64,000 nucleotides of DNA from Saposhnikovia divaricata (Eukaryota > Streptophyta > Magnoliopsida > Apiales > Apiaceae): positions 100,556,580-100,620,579 of the forward strand of contig CM071595.1 of the NCBI GenBank assembly GCA_036435485.1. Reading direction: 5' to 3'. Position numbers and translations under genes: made by a program. The number at the start of each line of letters is the position of its first letter. The first letter of the stretch is position 1. Positions 21,020 through 32,402 of the stretch are shown here, piece after piece. Under the pieces are notes generated by a model. The model searched no databases. It had not been told where the DNA came from and saw only the letters and a list, made by a program, of their open reading frames with translations.

Positions 21020-21793
21020 AGTGTATCTATCCTTTTTGAGTAAGCATCCAAATGGCTACAAATTTGACTTCTTGAGGTTCTGTTCAGATCCACTTCTTTA
21101 GCTCTTTGTCTCTTGTACATCTCTCTAAGCTTCCTTGTAGGCTTTCCAAAGTACTTTACAGTTTGTGGTCCATAAAGTGCTTTAGCTTGTTGCAGGTTTC
21201 TGACTTGTACAAATTCTTCAGTAGTTTGTCTCCAAGAATGTATTCGAGAAGTGGCTAAGTGATTGGTTCGAGAACTAGGATTAGATAACTCTGAGTTCTC
21301 GAATATTGCAAAGTTGACATATCGAATCACTTCTCAAATAGTTCTTTTCTTCAGGAATCCTTGAGTTGTCGAATAGATCTTTTAACTTATTGAATCCCTG
21401 AGATATCGAATAGTGCATTCAGAGATATCGAATAGTGTCTCTTGAGATATCGAATCCCTGACTTCTCGAAGGCTAGACTTCTCGAATATAACAAACATAC
21501 TTCTCGAATTGGTACTTAGGCAAATCTTCATTCTCCAAAATCTAACTGTGATTATTTTTACAGCCTTGTTCTTCAAGCTTGAGGCATGAACCTTGGAACT
21601 TCTTTCGAGCATTATTTTCTAGCTTAAATTACTGTTACATAGATAGAAGTTGATGCTTATTACAAGTACTACAACAAGTAGAAACTCTACAACTAGAGGT
21701 TCCCTCAGTTAAGAGGTCATGTAAGTAATGCAAAGCATTACAAACAATTAGGCTTGTTATTATATGAGCTCAGGCATGCCTCTGTGACTAATA
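21020..21793 (-). repeat. Proximal part of Copia-A 3' LTR
   Basis: On the minus strand this starts TATTAG (a likely TGTTAG with one change) right after the purine tract TTTGGGGGAGAT at 21806-21794. It runs until Copia-1 cuts in at 21020 and continues at 914. It contains several TTCGA-type repeats (TTCGATATCTC, TTCGAGAA) at about 21400-21500. Short open frames here are chance frames. Confidence 0.75.
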
Positions 21794-21949
21794 ATCTCCC
21801 CCAAACTGTGAGTAAGACCCTTTGTCAAAATTTCATGTCTGATAACAAGCCTAACATACATAAAGATAAAACTTGATAGAACATGTATCAAATTGATTAA
21901 CAACATGAATAGAACTACAATGAGTGATCGTACAGAGTATGATGAAGTA

Positions 21950-22070
21950 CTAGCCTTTGTCATTTGATTCCATCTCCATTGCCTTGGATTGTAGATCATC
22001 AAATGCCTTCTGTTTCCTTTCTTTCTCCTTTTTGCATTCTCATTCATAGCTTTTATGATCTCTGCCATTG
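21950..22070 (-). pseudogene. Copia-A auxiliary ORF, extreme C-terminus
   Basis: Joined to 37170 by removing the LARD and one copy of its GCCAT duplication, this restores the frame IDAMAEIIKAMNENA. A one-base shift in the AAAAAGGAGAAAG run follows, then QKAFDDLQSKAMEMESNDKG and a TAG at 21952-21950. The stop lies about 145 bases before the PPT, the same spacing as in Copia-1. It is the tail of the minus-strand auxiliary protein described at 37170-38589. Confidence 0.75.
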
Positions 22071-23399
22071 TAACACCCCCAGATCCGGGGTCCGGGATCC
22101 GGTGGTTACGGTTTCCAATTCTGTCCACAACAATTGAACTTTCCTTAACATAAAATAAATTACGTCTCTATGACCCAACACAACAATATAAAACACACCC
22201 GTTATAGTCCCAGAGATGAAATCAGAGTAACATTCAAATTTTTTATTAATCACATTATGAGTTCTTACAATCCAAAAGAATTTCAATATAAATACATACT
22301 CTTTGCCATCAATTTACATAAGTCATAATAGACCATATTCTTGGTACTGAAAGAATAAATATATCCTACCAATAGCTTCTTCTTCAGCTCTGGTAGTCTC
22401 ATCGTCCTCGCCCGCGTCGAGTGCGCCTTGTGCGAGTCATCTGGTCTAGCTGTTGTTGTGATATAATAATAAAGCAAGGGTGAGCAATAGCCCACCAACA
22501 ATAATATATAACTGAACGATAATGTATAACAGTTCAAAAGTATCTTTCAAACCATATGCCATGCATTTACGGAAATGATGCCAGTATAATATGAACGATG
22601 AAGTTACAAGGTAACTTAAAGTATTTGTTTGTAGAAATATCTGCTACATCAAAAGTAAGCATGATATTCTCATTGTCATTAAAAAGAGGAACTTGCATGA
22701 AAAGATTGCAATTCCAGTTATGAACACTTTTCCAGCTCTGCCAACAGTAATCATGTTGCAAGAAATAAATAAGTTTGGATGATGAACCAATGATGGAGTA
22801 TTCACCGCGCCCGCTGTTCCAATCTTGATGATCAGTCGAGATCGTACAGCTCAATTTAGATTTACTACCGGTAGAAGGAAGAACTGACGGCTTTACTTGT
22901 CTACCGCCTTACTAGCTCTCCCCGGCCAACGGTTGGGCCAAAGGGGATGGACCGGCGCTACTCGGCCTCTTACACGACTCCTAGTTCAAATAGAATTCAT
23001 GATTCTGAATGCAACGTTCGTCCCCCTTCCCCAAGTATAATACTTGTTGATAAGACTCTACAAGGTAGTCGTATCTAGTTGGAAAGGAAAATTCACCAAT
23101 AACTTCCAAGCTGTGGCTTGGTATCGAATATCAACTTGTTCCAACAATCTTACCCCTCGAAAGATGAGAAGGTAAACAACGACTTAATAAGTCAACAGCA
23201 CCCGAGTTGCGAGTGAAGAGAATACTCTATGACCGGGAAGTCGACAAGATAAATAACATTTTCCAAGTAAGGTTCCCTTATTATTAGAGAGGTAGACTCA
23301 AAGAAGAATGATGTCTGAGAACCTTTCTTGATATAAGATTAATAATAATATGACTCCGAGGTATTTTCTGTAATAATCGAAGAAGATAAACCTTATTGA

Positions 23400-24120
23400 G
23401 GTTATTCTAAGTATGAAATAAATATTCAGAGAATATTTATTGAATTAAAAATATTTAAAGAATATTTAAGAATATTAAAGGATATCTTTAATCAAGGTAT
23501 TTCTCAAAATAATCCCTGGTGAAACATCAGGAGAATATTTATTGAATAAATAAATATTTAAATGAATATTCAAAATAATATTCATTAATTAATAGGGCCT
23601 GAAAGGAATACTTAAGATAATATTCATAATTAATTAGGAATTTAAATGAATATTCAAAAAGTAATATTCATTTAATGAATAATATTCTAAATGAATATCA
23701 AGTAATATTCATTTAGTAATCCAAGCCCTAAAGGAATATTCGAGATAATATTCGATAAATAAATCAGGCTTCAGATGAATATTTAAAATAATATTCATCA
23801 AGTAATTAATATCTTAAATGAATTTTCAAAAGTAATATTTATTTAATAAAATAATATTCTAAATGAATATCCAAATAATATTCATTTAGTAGTCTCATCT
23901 TTAGAAGAATATTCGAAATAATAATCGATAATCAATTCGACTCTGAATGAATATTGAGAAATATTATTCGTCGAATGGTTACGTTCAAATAATTATTTGA
24001 AGTAAGGATCGTTAAATAAATAATCTCGAACGAATATTCAAATAATATTCGTCGCCCGAATAAGGGAAAATATTTACTTAAATATTTTCCTTCGAGGTAA
24101 CCTTGATATATCAAGAAATA
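23400..24120. repeat. AT-rich inverted-repeat block in LARD LTR (left)
   Basis: Dozens of copies of ATGAATATT and its complement AATATTCAT, often paired as short inverted repeats (for example GAATATTCAAAATAATATTC). The same block is at about 33735-34450 in the other LTR. The RNA or DNA could fold into many small hairpins. Confidence 0.8.
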
Positions 24121-26440
24121 TTGACTCCCGGTCTATAGTTGATGAATAAGATATATACACCCTTCTCTGAGGGTCTTACAATAACCGGCTTATAATTGAT
24201 ACGTTAGCTGTCTAATTTATAAGCCAATAAACAATTAGGGAACAAGCATAATGATATAACTTGAAAGTAGGCATGCATGCTATGGCATATGTACAACAGA
24301 AAACATATATATATATTCAATCACAACAACAGCCTAAAAGAAGGGAATTGAAACTTGCCTGGTAGTCGAGTACGGTAAGGGGTAGTGGTAGCGGGTCCCG
24401 GGTCAGCTTGGTGATCTATAAATAGCCAAGGCATTCGGGATTAATCACTTAACATCTTAAAAGTTAAGTTATACTTAAATCGAAACACGTTCTCGAGTTA
24501 TCTCGTTATACCCCTTTTAGTGGATTCCTTTTATCATCGATCCGACCCGACATTCGATCGTTAATACGACATGTCATTGTACTTACACTTGGGACATACT
24601 TAAGTCATACAAGTTCTAAAGTCGATCGTTACAAATCAATATTATGCTCCGAGTTTTATCGCCCGTTTTCTAAGTGTTTTACCAAAGTTATAATCAAGCG
24701 GGTTTTTAGGGGTTCGTTTGCGATTAACTTTGATTCGAACATTTTTATAAAATCGGAAAACGATCCGTTTCACATGAGTTTTTCTCTCACACCTTCCTTT
24801 TTACCTCTAGTATTTAATTACCAAGATTCACCACTGACTTACGTATTTTATCGGGGTTCAATTTCAGTTACGAACTTTCGTTTACGGATTCGAACTACTT
24901 TTAGTAAACCGACCGTAACTCCTAAACCGTAAGTCGAAACGCTTCGATTCTTTCGCCAAAGTGATCTATGTTTAAAAACCTATCAGTAGGGTTCATTGCT
25001 TTGTCAAGAACAGAGAGTTATGACCACTGACCATATCGATTTCTTAATGTTAATGAAAATCGGGCATTACGACGGCTATGAATCGAGCATTCTAAAAATC
25101 ATATCGCATCAACCAAGCCACACCGGGCATCTAAACAATTTATACACTTAATAAGCATCTCTAAGAGTCCAGAAGCTACTGATCTTGGTATTGAAAATCA
25201 TCATGCTTCTTGATTCACTAAACCACTTAACTAATCATGCTTATAACATCATTAAGAACATATTACTCTAAAAATCATCAAGAACAAGCATGATATCAAA
25301 GTAAGGCCTAGGGTTTCAAGAGATTTATACCTTCCTTGGAGTGTGTAAAGACCTTGCTAAGCCTTGCATAGTCCTTGTATACCCATAACCAAGCTTAGTT
25401 CATCCTAGAAATCAAGAAAATCAAAAGTTGTTCTTGAAAATCACTATTCACCCTAGACTTTGATGATTTCTTTGAAAATGGAAACAATGGATTTTGAGGC
25501 TAAGATTTTGAGGAGATTACTTTCTTGAAATATAGGACTCACCTTCAAAATTACAAGATCAAACAAGGAGTGGAAGCTTGATTTCTTCTTTTGAATTAAT
25601 GAAAAATTCGAATGGTGCTTGCTTGGGGAGAGTTTGGTGTTTCTTTGCTTTCTTCTCTCAATAATGCATAAAGTGAGATGAGATGGAATAATATCCTATC
25701 TTGTATTGCTTTATTAAAGTGAAAATGAAGTGGATGGTGAGATTGGAAGACATATGTTGCACTTGGATGCAATCTTGCTAACTAGTTGTTAGTTTGGCTA
25801 AGCACTAGTTCCATTACTAAGTGTGCTAGTTTGCATGAGTCATCACTTGGTTTAATAGATATTTTCCACCACTACATGCATGCACCTTGCTCTCTACTTG
25901 CTCTTTATCCAGTTATTGCTCAATTCATTGATCGTTCGGACGAATAACTAAGTAGTTTCACCTCTAGGGTTTACCGGGAAATTTCTCGATATTCATAATA
26001 CCTTCCCCAATCCTTAATATAATCCTCATGATGACCATGTAGGATATTTAATCTCGATACGAACTTAATCCGTAATCCAGGATTCGTTCGCTTTATTGAT
26101 TAATCTCGTTATAACGTTTTAGCGGTTTCTAGAAAGCTTGATTCACTGCCTCAGTGGTTTCCTACCTTCATTCTTAAATCAAATATAATAACATCCCAAA
26201 ATATCAAATCCTCAAAGTTAATATCTCAATTCTTGGATTTATAATAATATTTAATCCACTGTCCGGTCAAATATTATACCGAAAAAGAATTTGGAATTTC
26301 TGAATTCCGATCGTCTCTGCATTCACTTATTTCCTCCGCGTATTACTAATATGACTTCGAAACATCCATATCACGACCCGTACATAGGGTGGCGTGAAAA
26401 GTTTTCCAACTTACAAAATCACTATTCATCCACCAAATTA

Positions 26441-26573
26441 CTATGCACGTACAGGAAACACTATGCACGTACGGGAAACACTATGCACGTATGGGAAACA
26501 CTATGCACGTACGGGAAATACTATGCACGTACGGGAAATACTATGCACGTACGGGAAACACTATGCACGTACT
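26441..26573. repeat. 20-bp tandem array in LARD LTR (left)
   Basis: Six full units and one partial unit of CTATGCACGTACGGGAAACA, with single-base variants (ACAGG, ATGGG, AAATA). Each unit contains ACGT within GCACGTAC. The array lies about 260-390 bp from the minus-strand start of the LTR, so within U3, where enhancer repeats are common. Units are spacerless and degenerate, so this is not a CRISPR array. Confidence 0.95.
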
Positions 26574-26834
26574 CATTTCCCTTCAAGGATCCATTAGCTC
26601 CTTCCTGGATGGTAGATTATTCTTATCTAGGTCCTCAACCGTCGAATTACTCTATTCTGACAATATACCAATGCATCAGGATCATTGTCCAAAGCAATAT
26701 CCATTCATTACAATTATTGTTCTTTGAAACACCATTCATTAGAGCTGGTGACCTTGTTGTCGGAATCGTTGTTCCTCATTTTATCATTACTTAATAAAAA
26801 GTTTTAATTATATCCAAAATTTGGGGTTCTTACA

Positions 26835-29800
26835 GTCTCCCCTCCTTAAAAGGATTCCGTCCCGGAATCAGGTAGAAAACAAGAGTCGTTTATCTGTCGT
26901 TTCAGCTTCCGGGTCAACTCTTAGTCGTTCTGCCCTTTCTCAGCACATCTACTGGTGCTACAGTCCATACTTTATCCTTTTCCATCAACTTTGTCATTTT
27001 TCGTACAACACACTATCCGGGTTATACTCTTACTCAGTCTTATCCTTATTGATACTTGCAGTAACATTGGTATCACTATCACCCTACGAATTCGGAGGTA
27101 ACCTCGCTCGTACTGTGCATTTCCTGATCGCTTTAATCTTCGCAATCTCGATCAGTATAGAGAAGTGGAAAGATTTATTGAGAGATCACTATGATCAATT
27201 GAACATTTGTTATATTGCACAGTTAGTACAGAAGGGGGCCAGCCTTTAGTACTTGACAAGCAATTAAACGAGTTATGGTATTCCACTTAGACTTCTATCA
27301 CATAGACAGATAGTCACGTAGCAGTACCTCCCCTCCTAAAAGGGTTGTTCTTCTCAATTCATAAAGAAGATGAATAGGAGAGAAGAAGAGAAAAGAGTTC
27401 TAAAGGATTATAGAAAGCTTTCATGATTGCAGAATTTCATACTCAGAATTTACCTCTGAACTATAGAAGTTTATCAAAGAAGAAATTAATCATAATTATA
27501 TCCAATACTATTTGATCGCAATCTCACGTGTCAACATATCTTGCTGCTTTGTCCACTATTCTCTGGACCTGTACTCTGGTTCAACCTTAGCAACACTTAC
27601 TTTTGGAAAATCTTTGAACCTCTCAGGTTAAATCTTAGTTTCTCGCTTGACACCATTGTTACTGACATTCCATGTCACGCTACTAGCTTTTTCATATCTA
27701 TAATATTAACACTATCAGGTTGTCATCCCGAGAATTCATCAGAAAACCCTTTTATTAATCCATTCATAACATTCCTTGCTTCATATCCCATAGTTGCTTT
27801 CCCAGTCTTTTCTTTATCAATCACATCCTTCTTATCATCTGATTCTTATTTACTTCTGTTATTTACTTTCACCTTCATCTCTTTATTGAGATATCTTTTG
27901 CACTTGGTGCCTCCTTATTGGTATCCCGTTACATTTACTCTATAATCCTCACATTATTCCAATTTAAATTCTCCGAAATGAATCTGGCCGATCCCTTTAA
28001 CTTAGATTCCATATAATCTACTTCTGTCAACTTATTTCTCATCATTTATTCTTTTCTACCCGCGGTTTTCCACAGGTTGTCTTTTGTAAGTCAGACCAGG
28101 TCGTACATCTACCTTCTTGCACTCTTATCATCTGTTGAGCATCTGCATTTTACTGGTGTAGCTTTGCCACATGAAACACATTACTACCATGCTATAAGCT
28201 TTGGGGGTAAAACTGGCTCGAATGCCACCTTCCGAACACTTTTAAACTCTCAGGTGGCCTAATAAGTCTCGGGCTCAACTGCCCTTCTCTCTAAGTCTCA
28301 TTAATTCTTTCTATGGGAATACATTTAGCATCATGAATCATTAACCTCATATTCTCTATCTTGTTTGCGCAGAAGTACACTAACACAAACTTGCTTGTCA
28401 TTCATCAACATGCCATTTAGCTTATCAATAGCAGCACTTTCTTTATCTTTACGTTGTCATCTACTTTCTTAGAAGAATCACCACCGCTTGTTGTTTACGT
28501 AGTGCATTAATAGCTAACCATACGGGTTTTAATCCTTTAGGGAGACAAAGTAATCACTATTCCTTATCCATAAGGAACACTTCATGAACTTGATGTAGAT
28601 ATTACCTGAAGTAGATAAAATTACAGAAGAGTTTCAAGCATCGCAACTATGTCCGGTTGATGAAACTATCCCTCATGCAGCTTCCATAAAAGACTGGAAG
28701 CTTAACGGTTTACTTCATCAATTTTTGTATCATGGTCCTGGTTTGTCTTAAAACGGGACCTTCTAAGGTACGTAATATGCTTAAGACTCCATCTGGAATC
28801 GAATCTTTACTTAAACTATTATTACCTTCGATTCTTGCACAATCATTAAAAGGAATGTAATTTCCTCCACTCCGATATGACTTTCATGGTCTTTCCAAAT
28901 ATCATTTTGTTTCTTCGGTATGAACATTTGTAATTATTCCTTTATACTTAGACTGTCGTCCACCTCATTGGCCTTTCCTGATAATAATACTTCCTTGTAA
29001 TCCATGTTTTCTAGATACATTCCAATTCAAATTTTTCTACCTCATTCCCATCAATGTTGGGTGAAAGCATTCTCCCTTAAGCTCTGCTAAAGGAGAAAAA
29101 ATATATCTATCAGTCTTTTTCCATAAGTCATTGCTTCCACCTACCCGTGGGAACTTTATCACTTTATTCCCAATCCTACTTAGGATACTTCTTTTCTTAG
29201 TTCTTTCCTTATCTTAGGATAATCTCAACCTTTATAGGTTCAATCCACACTTCCTCAGGGTTTCATACATGCCTCATCTGGCATTATTGTTACTATGTCA
29301 TACATTCCTTACTAAACTTCCATTTTGAAGTTCGGAGTATTACCTTTTTCCTTGTAAGATTTCTTAGGTCATCCTCATCATTCCTCCTGTATTTACTGGG
29401 TACAGGATATATCAAAACGTCATTTATCAATACTCTAATAATTCTATCTATGTTCTTTCCAGAACTCTTTTTAATAATCCTTACCGGTCATTGTTGCCTT
29501 AGCAAGTCCAACTCATATCATCTGAATTCATAATGTCGTTATTAGGGTTATTGCCATCCCTTGTGCATTTCCCAGGGTTTGTCTTAATTTATGGATATCC
29601 TATCCTTAATTCAACTGCCAAGGAATTCTTGCATCCTATAATTGGCAATCAGATCATGTATCCTTTAATAAAGGTCTCTTTTCAACTGTTCTCATTTGAT
29701 AATCGATTGGTAACTTAATGCCACCCTCTTCTTTCAGATAGTTGTCAGCCTATTTGGCCTTCCAAAAGGCAACGTATGCCTATCTGATCTCTTACAGAAC

Positions 29801-32402
29801 TTGGTAATGGTAGCAAGGATGTTTTGGAAGATTTTGGTCGAGTTCAACGTGAACCTCTTAGTACTTATCGTTCTTCTCAAAGGTTCTTGCCTTAGACAAA
29901 ATTTCTACAGCATACTGATCCATCTCTGACAATTTCTATACTCTCTTCATAAACCTTCATTGTTTACTTCCCTTAGTTATAATATATTCATGGTATTTAT
30001 AATACCCTAACATCATACATCTCAAGTCATTATACTTCCATTTTTACTCGTAATCTTGGGCAATCATATACACATGAATCACTTTAGTACGGGTGACCCT
30101 ATTCCAAAAGTCTAGTAAGTTCCCAATCCAAACATGGGTTGCAAAGGGTTCAGTAGAAGATTCCTACAATCTCATTAATATTTCCGTTATATCAGAAGCC
30201 CTTGTAGTCGGTGCTTACTTAGAAGCAACCCTGCTTTGTCCTTTCATTGCTGGTCTAGTCACTTGATAGTCCTTTGTGACTTGGCCTCAACTGGCCACAC
30301 TAAAATAAAATATATGATTTTAGGGGTTGGCTAATAGCATTACTTTCTAGCAATTGCCGGCATAGTGCCTTCTTCTTTGATACCTTTCTACCTTTCCAAA
30401 ACTTTACTTCATATAAGTCTTAATCGGCTACTCAACACCGTCTCCGATCACCTTTCCTCTATTTTTATCTTTTCAACTATTCTTATCACTCCCACATGCC
30501 ACGCAAGCTTACCATTCCTGGCATAACGGCCTTTCACTTAAGTCAATCCCGGAGTTTCTCCGTCCGGCTAATTTCTTACTTCATCATTTTATGACTACCG
30601 TCGATTGTAATGCTCAGGGTCCGTTTACTAACCCATTTTACAGCATCCTTACCCAAATCACAGGGTTTGCTCCAGTTTCTACTCTCTTCCATGACATTCT
30701 CTGATAATCAGAAAGACAAGGTTTGCCAAAATTCACCGAATTCCTTTCCAGACTCAAGGAAATTTTGATCAATCTACCCACCTACTGGTAACATTAAGGA
30801 GACCAGTTTCGAAACCTGAAGAATAGTTCTATGAACCTCCAAGCAGGTGGAATCATAAGCAGTCATAGTTAACGAAATAATCATCATCAGATTGGAAGTT
30901 TACCCACTGGAGAGGAATCAATTATATCCATCCCTTAGAAGGGAATCAACAGTTTCAAACTGAAACCTGTCACAACGTCCTGATACCTATACGTCCTGAT
31001 ATTCAATATTACCAAATGTTAGTCTACCCAACCACTAGTCTCAGCAGGAACCTTACCGTCGGAGTTGGTTGTTCTAAAAAATTTGGCACTACTAAGGCCA
31101 TCCGAACCTGGTGAACCGTGTTGTCCAAATGCATCCGCCAGTACTTTGTCACTGCGCAAGCACACATCCTAATCCTTTATGTGAAGCGTCGTTGGAAGCA
31201 CAAAGTCTCCTTTTTCCACTAAGCAATGCCAACTCTTGGTCATTACCACTTTCATCTTTTAGCTCCAGGAAGATTTTCTCACATTTTTCCCTTTAACTGC
31301 TGATCGTATTACTTGATCCATTATAATTCCGTGTCGGAGTAAACTTAAGGTAACTACTATAATCCATTCAAAGAGAAGAAGGAATTTAATATTCCTCTGA
31401 ATCACATGCATCTAACATTTCTGGTTCATCATTTAACTGAGTTGAATTAACTCTATACTCAGTCTCTGGCAGTAGTCTCATTACGAGTTCATCTTGACTC
31501 ACTGGTCTTATCTTCCGGTAGGTTCTGAGATCATTGTCTTGCTTACTACTTCCTTATATAACTTTACCCAATCATGCTGTCACTTCCCAATGTCTTTACT
31601 TTCTACTGATTCATTCATGAACATTTCCCTTAATAAAACCACCTTATTAACCTCAATTTGGTTCCATAATTTATAACCTACGACACCTGCCTTCTCATGG
31701 CGAATTATTACTGACCATATTCATACTAATTCATTTATCAAATGATATGGCACTTACTGCCTCCTTCTCAACTATTCGGACTCTGCTCCTCGCCCTAAAT
31801 CGATGTCTTTGATAATCATACATTCCTCTAGCTCTTTCTTCGTTAATATGGAAGTCTCTAGGGATTCTCGTCTATTCCTGTATAAGATCTCAAGTGATCC
31901 TTTCAATCCGTCTTACTTGATGGTACTACCTCCAGTAGACCGGCTACGAATCCAACATGAATCTTTAGTTCTCTTGCTAATAACTCAGTTCTTTATGCTC
32001 CCTTTTCTGAGCACTATACTTTAATCATCACAGTTTTTCTGGCTGCAACCCTCATTCCTCAAGGGTAAGCTCCTTATCCTAACAGGATTTTTCCTTATCT
32101 GCTGGAACCTCTTCCGGGTCTCCAGTAGGGTACTCCATCGAATTACCCGCTGATCTTCAGCATATAAAGCATCATCGCGCTGCTGCTCGTATGCCTCAAG
32201 GTCTGTCGCCTTACTTGTCGATACGATATCGAGCTAAGTTACTATCATGATACTTACGGGTTCCCATAAGGGTTTTATATGTCATCACTACATTAAGTAG
32301 TCCGACTATGAACTTGGCAAGAGTTCTTATTATCTTATTGAATTTATTGTTTTAACGTCACCTCATCTCTGGGGTTAATAACGTACGCTCTGATACCACT
32401 TC
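26835..32402 (-). pseudogene. LARD interior: decayed chromovirus pol
   Basis: No intact frame. Homology to the chromovirus at 62-64 kb can still be read on the minus strand. Near 31165-31230 is the RNase H start (GDFV, then DASHKGLGCVL in a shifted frame), matching 63850-63940. Near 28130-28320 is the integrase C-terminal region (LMRLREKG-like, QLSPRLIRPP, NVFHV), matching 62250-62410. The segment from RNase H to the PPT is about 4.4 kb here against 1.9 kb in the chromovirus, while under 1.2 kb remains for gag, protease and RT. It has therefore both expanded and lost sequence. Plus-strand open frames in this stretch are by-products of a C/T-rich plus strand. Confidence 0.75.
32387..32398 (-). 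other. LARD primer binding site (tRNA-Met)
   Basis: The minus strand reads TGGTATCAGAGC, four bases after the 5' LTR end at 32403. It sets the element's orientation and shows the priming signal is intact although the coding region is not. Confidence 0.93.

Larger units (their letters stand above)
22071..26834 (-). repeat. LARD 3' LTR
   Basis: 4,764 bp. On the plus strand it begins TGTAACACCCCCAGATCCGG and ends GGGTTCTTACA. It contains an AT-rich inverted-repeat block (about 23400-24120) and a 20-bp tandem array (26441-26573). Its plus-strand start resembles that of the chromovirus LTR at 58568 (TGTGACGCCCCCAGATCC). Short open frames, including those across the tandem array, are not genes. 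Confidence 0.95.

Noticed and set aside
21760..22128. Apparent transmembrane-like hydrophobic tail (SLIVVLFMLLINLIHV) at the end of the Copia-A auxiliary ORF, hinting at an env protein
   Set aside because: It lies in a frame reached only through a one-base shift. The other frame continues the charged helical protein (QKAFDDLQSKAMEMESNDKG) to a stop, and the hydrophobic frame runs on through the PPT into the LTR.
26441..26573. Regular short repeats resembling a CRISPR array
   Set aside because: Units are contiguous 20-mers without spacers, in a plant retrotransposon LTR, and duplicated in the other LTR.
26291..27249. Plus-strand open frames across the LARD LTR and interior (also 36625-37077)
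   Set aside because: They arise from the 20-bp repeat, whose length is not a multiple of three so several frames stay open, and from C/T-rich sequence. No domain is present, and the element's own coding strand is minus.
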